Part shown: piece after piece, positions 6,703 through 12,067 of the stretch
Layout of the letters: every line of letters starts with the position of its first letter
How positions within the stretch are numbered: the first letter of the stretch is position 1
The notes under the pieces: model-generated
The model's input: only the letters and a program-made list of their open reading frames with translations
Databases searched by the model: none
What the model was told of the DNA's origin: nothing
NCBI GenBank assembly: GCA_964614415.1
Contig: CAZTLE010000125.1
Location: 1-12,067, forward strand
DNA length: 12,067 nucleotides
Reading direction: 5' to 3'
Source of the DNA: CAZTLE01 sp964614415
GTDB taxonomy: Bacteria > Bacteroidota > Bacteroidia > Flavobacteriales > Flavobacteriaceae
Program-made: the position numbers and the translations under genes

Positions 6703-7759
6703 TACCTATCAGAACATTCAGACTAAGAATCAGCTTACCGTACCGAGCGATTGGCTTCAGATAAAGACCATCGATATGCATACGGGAGGCGAACCACTTC
6801 GCGTCATTGTTGACGGCTTCCCCGAACTGAAGGGAAATTCAGTCCTGGAATTCAGAAGATATTGTAAAGAACACTATGATAATCTCAGGACGGCGCTTAT
6901 GTTCGAACCCAGAGGTCACGCTGATATGTACGGCTGTATTCTGGTTCCACCGAACGACAATACCGGCGATTTCGGCATACTGTTTCTTCACAACGAAGGG
7001 TATTCTACCATGTGCGGCCATGCTATCATTGCCATATCCACCCTGGCTGTTAACCTGGGATGGATAGAAGCGGTTGAAGGCGATAATACGCTTCAAATCG
7101 ACGCCCCTTGCGGTAGAATTGAAGCCACAACTATCGTTCAAAACAATGAAGTTACCGGGGTCCATTTCCTGGGAGTTCCCAGTTTTGTGGTAGGCCTGGA
7201 TTTGGTGGTCGATGTCCCCAACGTAGGACCCGTCACCTACGATCTTGCCTACGGTGGTGCATTTTACGCCTATGTCGATTTAGAAAAGAACAATTTGCCA
7301 ATTACGCTGGATCAGGAAGAATGCCGCTCCCATATCGAATTGGGAATGGCTATTAAGAATGCTGTAATGGCGAACAATAAAAATATTGAGCACCCTTTTG
7401 AAAAGGATTTGAGCTTTCTGTACGGAACGATTTTTATTGCAGCTTCGGAAAAGGCAGGAATTCACAGTAAAAACGTCTGTGTTTTTGCCGATGGCGAAGT
7501 GGATCGCTGCCCTACAGGTTCAGGAGTGTCCGGACGTATGGCTATTCATCACGCCCGAAATGAAATTGATATGCATGAAGTAATTTCCATAGAAAGTATC
7601 ACCGGATCGGTCTTCAAGGGATCTGTGGTGCAGGAAGTCGATTACGGTCCACATAAAGCGGTAGTCCCAAAAGTAGCAGGTTCCGCTCATATCACGGGAA
7701 CACATACCTTTGTTATTGATCCCGATGATCCTATGAAAAACGGTTTCCTTTTGCGATAA
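6695..7759 (+). CDS. proline racemase family, probable trans-3-hydroxy-L-proline dehydratase
   Basis: The product is 354 residues from the ATG at 6695, which overlaps the previous stop by 8 bp; a TTG two codons earlier is less likely. Substrate and fold motifs are DMHTGGEPLRV (near residue 27), MFEPRGHADMYG, and the first active-site motif STMCGHAIIA with catalytic Cys at residue 107. The second active-site motif reads DRCPTGSGVSG: Thr274 stands where proline racemases and 4-hydroxyproline epimerases have a second Cys (DRSPCGSG). A Cys/Thr pair is the known signature of trans-3-hydroxy-L-proline dehydratase, as in human L3HYPDH (Cys104/Thr273). The expected reaction is loss of water from trans-3-hydroxy-L-proline to give delta-1-pyrroline-2-carboxylate in the cytoplasm. 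No signal peptide is present. The upstream reductase would take the product to L-proline. Family assignment is certain; the dehydratase call rests on one residue plus context. Confidence 0.9.
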   Translation: MPNTYQNIQTKNQLTVPSDWLQIKTIDMHTGGEPLRVIVDGFPELKGNSVLEFRRYCKEHYDNLRTALMFEPRGHADMYGCILVPPNDNTGDFGILFLHNEGYSTMCGHAIIAISTLAVNLGWIEAVEGDNTLQIDAPCGRIEATTIVQNNEVTGVHFLGVPSFVVGLDLVVDVPNVGPVTYDLAYGGAFYAYVDLEKNNLPITLDQEECRSHIELGMAIKNAVMANNKNIEHPFEKDLSFLYGTIFIAASEKAGIHSKNVCVFADGEVDRCPTGSGVSGRMAIHHARNEIDMHEVISIESITGSVFKGSVVQEVDYGPHKAVVPKVAGSAHITGTHTFVIDPDDPMKNGFLLR

Positions 7760-7760
7760 A

Positions 7761-10700
7761 ATGAATTATACTCAATTACAAATATCTAATACAGAAGCCG
7801 AAGCAATTCTCCTTCGACTGTACGATATAAAAGGAAGTGCCTCTCCACTACCGGGAGATACCGATTTCAATTTCAGAATTGATACCCATGGTTCTCCTGC
7901 CTATATTCTGAAAATATCCCGTCCGGAAGTAGACATAGATTACCTTGACTACCAGTGTGCTTTGTTAGATTTTCTGGCCGATAATTCCGTCGATCTCAAC
8001 ACACCTCGAGTTGTTAGGGATAAGAACGGCAATACCCTTTCGGAAATTACGGACGAACAGGGCCACCGTCGGAAAGTCCGGTTGCTTACCTGGATTCCCG
8101 GACGATTATGGAGCGCCGTAAATCCACAAACCGATGCATTACGACATCAATTGGGTGACGTAGGTGGAAAAATAACATCGGTATTGGCGCATTTCGATCA
8201 TCCGCAAGCACATCGAGAAACCCAATGGGATATCGCTTACGGACTTTGGATTAAAGATCGGACGGCTATTTTTTCTGAAGAGGAACGGGAGATCGTGTTA
8301 CATTTCCTAACGGCCTTCGAAGGTCAATACGCCTCCTTCGACAAGTTGCGCAAATCGATCGTGCATCATGATTTGAACGATAACAACATTATTGTTTCCA
8401 AAGATCTTGTGGAACCGCAGGTTATTGCGCCCATAGACTATGGGGATGCCATCTACACCCAAAGTATTAACGATCTGGCTATCACCTGTGCCTATGCCTG
8501 CATGCATCACTCCGATCCATTGGCAGCGGCACTTCCGCTGGTTAGGGGATATCACGCCTCATTCCCGTTGTTGGAAGAAGAACTGGAACATTTGTACATC
8601 GCCATTGCAATGCGGTTGATCATCTCTGTAACGCACTCGACCATCGCCAGGAAAAAGGAGCCGGAAAATGAGTACTTGCAGATCAGCGCTAAGCCCGCCT
8701 GGGAATTGCTGAAGAAATGGCAACAGATCAACCCTGAATACGCGATATACAGCTTTCGGGAAGTCTGCGGCTATGCAGCCCATCCTTCCGAAACCAGGTT
8801 CTATGCGTGGGCTGCGAATCAGCATTGTTCTCTAACCGATCTTGTTCCAACCATTGGAAGAACGGAAGCTCTGCATTTGGATCTAAGTGTTTCCAGTCTT
8901 TGGGTAGGACATCAAACCGAATTCAATGACCTGGATCTTTTTCAGTTTAATATCGATCGCCTGCAAGCCGAACATCCCGACCGCATTATCGCCGGAGGAT
9001 ACCTGGAGCCACGAGCCCTGTATACGTCCACCGAATATGACAAAGTAGGCAATAACGGTCTCGAAAGCCGTACGGTTCACCTGGGGGTGGATTTCTGGTT
9101 ACCCGAGGACACCCCGGTCCATGCGTTGTATGATGGTGAAATTGTTACCGCAGTAGATGATGCGGGCGATAAGGAATACGGGGGGCTTATTATTCTGAAA
9201 CATCTGGAACACGGAATCACGTTCTATACGCTGCACGGACATCTCACCGTAGCCAGTGCCGAAAGCAGGAAGGTTGGCGAACGTATTACGAAGGGAGACC
9301 TTGTGGGGTATCTGGGCAACTATCCCGAAAACGGAAACTGGGCGCCTCACCTCCATTTTGAGATCATGCTTTCCATATTGGATTATACCATAGATTTCCC
9401 GGGCGTGGCCTATTTGAGTGAATTAAACGTTTGGAAAAGCCTGTGCCCCGATCCCAACATCTTGTTCAAACTGGACGAACTCAAACCAAAAACCAGGGTA
9501 TCTAACGATGATCTTATCTCCTACCGAAAGCAGCATCTGGGGAAAAGCCTTAGGCTCCACTACAAAACACCTAATAAGATGGTGCGCGGAGCGGGAGCCT
9601 ACCTGATGGATCAGCACGGCACCAAATACCTCGATACGGTAAACAATGTGGCCCATGTGGGGCACGAGCATCCGGCAGTTGTGAAGGCGGGTCAGGCGCA
9701 AATGGCATTGCTCAATACCAACTCCCGCTACCTGCATGAAAACATAAATCTGCTTACCCAGGAACTACTGGAGACCTTCCCACCGGAGCTCAGCGTGGTT
9801 CACTTTGTAAACTCGGGAAGTGAGGCCAACGAACTGGCGATACGGATGGTAAAAGCGGTGACGGGAAGTAAGGATATAATTGCTTCGGAAGTGGGTTACC
9901 ACGGAAACACCAATATGTGTGTGGATATTAGTTCCTATAAGTTTGACGGTAAGGGCGGGACCGGCGCTCCGGAACATACGCACATCTTCCCTATTCCCAA
10001 TGCTTTTCGCGGAATGTACCGAGGCCCGGACTCGGGTCCGGATTACGCCAATGAGGTCCGGCAATGTATACGGCGAATTCAGTCGAAAGGCAGAAAAGTG
10101 GGCGGTTTCATTATTGAATCAATCATAAGTTGTGGCGGTCAGGTAGAACTACCCGAAGGATTTTTAGCCAATGCCTACGAAGCGGTTCGGGAAGCAGGTG
10201 GACTGTGCATCGCCGATGAAGTTCAGACCGGGATAGGCCGCGTGGGTAATGCTTTCTGGGGATTCCAACTGCACAACGTAACCCCGGACATAGTAACCAT
10301 AGGCAAACCCCTGGGAAATGGGCATCCGGTAGCTGCCGTAGTATGCACTCCCAAGGTGGCCGAAGCCTTTGCCAATGGCATGGAGTACTTCAATACGTTT
10401 GGCGGGAATCCGGTGTCCTGTGCTATTGCTACGGAAGTATTGCGCATCGTAAAACGCGATAATCTTCAGCAGCATGCCAAAGAAGTGGGTGATTATTTGA
10501 AATCCGAACTCAAACGGCTTTCAGATCCGTTTCCCATAATTGGCGATGTTCGAGGGCAGGGACTGTTCCTCGGCATTGAGTTGGTAGATGTTAACCTTAA
10601 CCCCCTACCCGATCAGACCGCTTATCTTGCGAACCGGATGAAAGACCATGGTATTTTGATGAGTGTGGATGGCCCGGACCACAATGTGTTGAAGATCAAA

Positions 10701-10787
10701 CCGCCCATGGTGTTTGAGAAGGCGCATGCGGAGGAATTGGTTTTGTATCTGGAAAAGGTGCTTGATGAAGACTTCATGAAGAAGTAA
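7761..10787 (+). CDS. APH-type kinase / M23 peptidase domain / class-III PLP phospho-lyase-like fusion
   Basis: This is a 1008-residue three-part protein. Residues about 20-330 form an aminoglycoside-phosphotransferase-fold kinase: the HxDxxxxN motif is VHHDLNDNN (H202, D204, N209), and IDYGD (D226) is the metal site. Residues about 410-560 form an M23/LytM domain with every expected ligand: HLGVD (H440, D444), LHGH (H492, H494) and HLHFE (H530, H532). Residues about 585-1008 form a class-III PLP enzyme with GSEAN (686-690), IADEVQTG (D819), the Schiff-base Lys849 in TIGKPLGNG, and FNTFGGNPVSCA. NVAHVGHEHP and LNTNSRYLHEN closely recall animal AGXT2L phospho-lyases. The likely activity is phosphorylation of an amino alcohol (5-hydroxylysine or ethanolamine), then PLP-dependent loss of phosphate and ammonia. 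Hydroxylysine is favoured by the 3-hydroxyproline genes, whose last stop is 1 bp upstream. There is no signal peptide, which makes the M23 part odd. It is the last gene of the unit and no terminator is visible after it. Confidence 0.92.
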   Translation: MNYTQLQISNTEAEAILLRLYDIKGSASPLPGDTDFNFRIDTHGSPAYILKISRPEVDIDYLDYQCALLDFLADNSVDLNTPRVVRDKNGNTLSEITDEQGHRRKVRLLTWIPGRLWSAVNPQTDALRHQLGDVGGKITSVLAHFDHPQAHRETQWDIAYGLWIKDRTAIFSEEEREIVLHFLTAFEGQYASFDKLRKSIVHHDLNDNNIIVSKDLVEPQVIAPIDYGDAIYTQSINDLAITCAYACMHHSDPLAAALPLVRGYHASFPLLEEELEHLYIAIAMRLIISVTHSTIARKKEPENEYLQISAKPAWELLKKWQQINPEYAIYSFREVCGYAAHPSETRFYAWAANQHCSLTDLVPTIGRTEALHLDLSVSSLWVGHQTEFNDLDLFQFNIDRLQAEHPDRIIAGGYLEPRALYTSTEYDKVGNNGLESRTVHLGVDFWLPEDTPVHALYDGEIVTAVDDAGDKEYGGLIILKHLEHGITFYTLHGHLTVASAESRKVGERITKGDLVGYLGNYPENGNWAPHLHFEIMLSILDYTIDFPGVAYLSELNVWKSLCPDPNILFKLDELKPKTRVSNDDLISYRKQHLGKSLRLHYKTPNKMVRGAGAYLMDQHGTKYLDTVNNVAHVGHEHPAVVKAGQAQMALLNTNSRYLHENINLLTQELLETFPPELSVVHFVNSGSEANELAIRMVKAVTGSKDIIASEVGYHGNTNMCVDISSYKFDGKGGTGAPEHTHIFPIPNAFRGMYRGPDSGPDYANEVRQCIRRIQSKGRKVGGFIIESIISCGGQVELPEGFLANAYEAVREAGGLCIADEVQTGIGRVGNAFWGFQLHNVTPDIVTIGKPLGNGHPVAAVVCTPKVAEAFANGMEYFNTFGGNPVSCAIATEVLRIVKRDNLQQHAKEVGDYLKSELKRLSDPFPIIGDVRGQGLFLGIELVDVNLNPLPDQTAYLANRMKDHGILMSVDGPDHNVLKIKPPMVFEKAHAEELVLYLEKVLDEDFMKK

Positions 10788-10794
10788 ATCCCAA

Positions 10795-10817
10795 AATTCA
10801 AATTCCAAATTCCAAAT
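10795..10817. repeat. short AATTCCA tandem tract
   Basis: Immediately after the fusion gene's stop codon there are two exact AATTCCA units plus flanking imperfect ones (AATTCAA before, AATAACT after). It is the first word tract of the mosaic. It may mark the 3' end of the operon's transcript, but no fold is visible. Confidence 0.7.
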
Positions 10818-10921
10818 AACTCCTTGATTAATAACCGTGTAATTGTGGAAATGGTTAATCGTGTAATCGGTTAATCGAACTGCTCAATAACTTAACATAA
10901 GTATTGAGTATTGAGATGTGG

Positions 10922-11048
10922 GTATTGAGTAAAAAAATAATCAACCTGTAACCTGCAACTAGATAACCAGTAAGCAGTGGCAGTCGCAGTATACAGTACT
11001 CTCTATTCTATGTTCTCTGTTCTATATTCTTCATTCTTTAAACACATA
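10922..11048. repeat. long direct repeat, copy 1
   Basis: These 127 bp align with 11283-11410 with about five substitutions and one single-base indel (roughly 96% identity). The segment runs from the GTATTGAGT word through AACCTGTAACCTGCAACTAG and the CAGT words to the TTCT words and TTTAAACACATA. Similarity continues upstream to about 10857 with larger indels. Confidence 0.93.
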
Positions 11049-11100
11049 CCGAATATCATAAAATTGTATAATCGTTGAATCGTGTAACTGTATAACCGAA

Positions 11101-11195
11101 TAACATGTAACTTGTAACTATTCGACAAGTATTCAGTAGGCAGTAGCAGTACTCAGACTCTCTGTTCTTTATTCTATTTTCTATTCTCCTTCAAA
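11101..11195. repeat. diverged middle copy of the long repeat
   Basis: The same word classes appear in the same order as in the two long copies: TAACATGTAACTTGTAAC, then CAGTAGGCAGTAGCAGTACT, then CTCTGTTCTTTATTCTATTT. Base-level identity is much lower, so this looks like an older or independently drifted unit between the two young copies. It also holds a 6-bp inverted repeat (ACTTGT 11110-11115 / ACAAGT 11125-11130). Confidence 0.65.
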
Positions 11196-11282
11196 ACTTA
11201 ACTCAATAACCTGTTACCATATAATCGTTGAATCGTGTAATCGGTTAACCGTTTCATCAAACTGTTCAATAAATTAACATGA

Positions 11283-11410
11283 GTATTGAGTAAAAAAATA
11301 ATCAACCTGTAACCTGCAACTAGATAACTAGTAAGCAGTGGCAGTACGCAGTATACAGTGCTCTCTAGTCTATGTTCTCTGTTCTATATTCTTCATTCTT
11401 TAAACAAATA
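11283..11410. repeat. long direct repeat, copy 2
   Basis: These 128 bp match copy 1 at an offset of 361-362 bp. Similarity continues upstream to about 11231. Relative to copy 1 that extension lacks three 7-bp words (21 bp) of the GTATTGA type and gains one 8-bp word of the AATCG class. Confidence 0.93.
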
Positions 11411-11515
11411 ACCCAATAATTAATAACTTGTAATCGTAAAATCATGGAAATGGTTAATCGTTGAATCGTGTAATTGTTTGACTGAATAACCTGTAACTTG
11501 CAACTATATAAATCA

Positions 11516-11962
11516 ATGACAAAACCCATGAAATATCTATTGATACTTGTTCTTCCCGTTCTATTTTTTTCTGGATTTCAGTCAAAAACTTTGCAAGAAA
11601 CCGACAGGGAAGCCATCCTTGCCGTCATGAAAGCTCAGGAATCTGCCTGGTCCAATCACGACCTGGAGGGCTTTATGCAGGGCTATTGGAAGAACGATTC
11701 CTTGAAGTTTTTCGGAAGTAGGGGATTAACGTATGGTTGGGATCAGACATTGGCCAATTACAAAAGAGGATACCCTACTCCCGATGAATCGGGCACACTT
11801 AATTTTAAGATCCATGATATTTCACCTGCAGCTGATGGAGCCTACTGGGTAATGGGTGAGTACTTTTTAACGCGCAAAGTGGGTGACGCCAATGGGGTAT
11901 TTATGATCGTGTTTAAGAAGATTGACGGCGAGTGGAAGATTGTAGCGGATATGTCCTGTTAG
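11516..11962 (+). CDS. small exported SnoaL/DUF4440-like protein (NTF2 fold)
   Basis: The product is 148 residues from the ATG at 11516. A second ATG at 11528 (MKYLLILVLPVLFF) is equally possible and would give 144. An in-frame TTG at 11498 lies inside repeat words and is unlikely. The N-terminus is a signal peptide with the hydrophobic run YLLILVLPVLFFSGF. The rest has the look of the NTF2-like DUF4440/SnoaL group: EAILAVMKAQESAWSNHDLEGFMQGYW as the opening helices with the W-N-x-x-D-L-x-G-F pattern, then SLKFFGSRG, then a sheet ending VFMIVFKKIDGEWKIVADMSC. Such proteins bind small ligands or have no known activity; catalysis cannot be judged here. The gene is boxed in by the word mosaic upstream and the heptamer array downstream. 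I see no clear promoter apart from sequence within the mosaic. Confidence 0.85.
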   Translation: MTKPMKYLLILVLPVLFFSGFQSKTLQETDREAILAVMKAQESAWSNHDLEGFMQGYWKNDSLKFFGSRGLTYGWDQTLANYKRGYPTPDESGTLNFKIHDISPAADGAYWVMGEYFLTRKVGDANGVFMIVFKKIDGEWKIVADMSC

Positions 11963-11990
11963 TCGGTAGAGGTTAGTTGTTAGTGGTTAG

Positions 11991-12067
11991 AGAGAAGAGA
12001 GAAGAGAGAAGAAAGAAGAGAGAAGAGAGAAGAGAGAAGAGAGAAGAGAGAAGAGAGAAGAGAGAAG
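11991..12067. repeat. AGAGAAG heptamer tandem array
   Basis: There are eleven 7-bp units in 77 bp. Ten are exactly AGAGAAG and the fourth is AAAGAAG. The array runs to the window edge, so its full length is unknown. It is preceded by GTTAGTTGTTAGTGGTTAG (11972-11990), itself a loose GTTAGT-type repeat. One strand is pure purine. It starts 28 bp after the stop of the NTF2-like gene. Confidence 0.98.

Larger units (their letters stand above)
10788..11515. repeat. non-coding mosaic of 7-8 bp tandem words
   Basis: This 728-bp stretch has no credible gene. It is built from short runs of related words, each with a period of 7 or 8 bp. Examples are AATTCCA at the start, AATCGTGT/AATCGGTT, GTATTGA, AACCTGT/AACCTGC, CAGTGG/CAGTCG/CAGTATA and TTCTATG/TTCTCTG/TTCTATA. 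The word classes recur in the same order about three times (A: AATCG type, B: AACCTG type, C: CAGT type, D: TTCT type). A final A-B part ends against the next gene. It is AT-rich. I see no hairpin terminator, tRNA, CRISPR layout or open frame within it. Confidence 0.85.

Noticed and set aside
9423..10064. Open frames on the - strand inside the fusion gene
   Set aside because: They overlap strongly conserved PLP-enzyme coding sequence on the + strand, show no motifs, and are expected by chance in a long coding region.
7761..10787. Reading the fusion gene as two or three adjacent genes or an assembly error
   Set aside because: One uninterrupted frame runs through all three domains with sensible linkers (about 330-410 and 560-585), and every domain keeps its active-site residues, so a genuine fusion is the simpler reading.
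10857..11410. CRISPR array or insertion-sequence remnant
   Set aside because: The repeats are words of 7-8 bp and one 127-bp duplication, not 25-40 bp repeats with unique spacers. There is no transposase frame, terminal inverted repeat or target-site duplication that I can see.

Overview
The window looks like chromosomal DNA of a marine-type Bacteroidota, most likely a Flavobacteriaceae member. Pointers are the moderate GC content, purine-rich rather than classical Shine-Dalgarno leaders, a promoter of the Bacteroidota TTTG/TAnnTTTG type, and gene families typical of that group (TolB-like/TPR protein, BlaI-M56 pair with a poly-proline tail, DUF4407). All supported genes lie on the + strand. 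There are no RNA genes, CRISPR arrays, phage genes or insertion sequences that I can see.

Region 1 (1-1442) is the 3' part of a gene for a TolB/FlgO-like plus TPR protein that begins before the window. Region 2 (1491-4402) is a compact three-gene unit: a small exported protein, a BlaI/MecI-family repressor, and a BlaR1-like M56 membrane metallopeptidase. Two near-identical dyads of the BlaI operator type sit over the -33 and -7 boxes of its promoter, so autoregulation can be read directly from the DNA. The M56 protein has no penicillin-binding sensor domain; it carries poly-proline tracts and a long charged coiled coil instead. A hairpin terminator closes this unit. Region 3 (4546-5646) is a single DUF4407 membrane/coiled-coil gene closed by a strong terminator.

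Region 4 (5743-10787) is the most interesting part: three genes packed with an 8-bp overlap and a 1-bp gap. They encode an ornithine cyclodeaminase/mu-crystallin-family reductase, a proline-racemase-family enzyme with the Cys/Thr signature of trans-3-hydroxy-L-proline dehydratase, and a 1008-residue fusion of an APH-type kinase, an M23 (LytM) metallopeptidase domain with intact metal ligands, and a class-III PLP enzyme of the phospho-lyase type. The first two fit the route trans-3-hydroxy-L-proline to pyrroline-2-carboxylate to L-proline. The kinase and PLP domains resemble the pair that degrades 5-hydroxylysine in animals (hydroxylysine kinase and phosphohydroxylysine phospho-lyase). Both starting compounds are typical of collagen, so I infer an operon for using the hydroxylated amino acids of collagen-like protein.

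Region 5 (10788-12067) holds a 728-bp non-coding mosaic of 7- and 8-bp words, including a 127/128-bp direct repeat about 96% identical between copies. It is followed by a small exported SnoaL/DUF4440-like protein gene and then a perfect-to-near-perfect 7-bp tandem array that runs off the window end.
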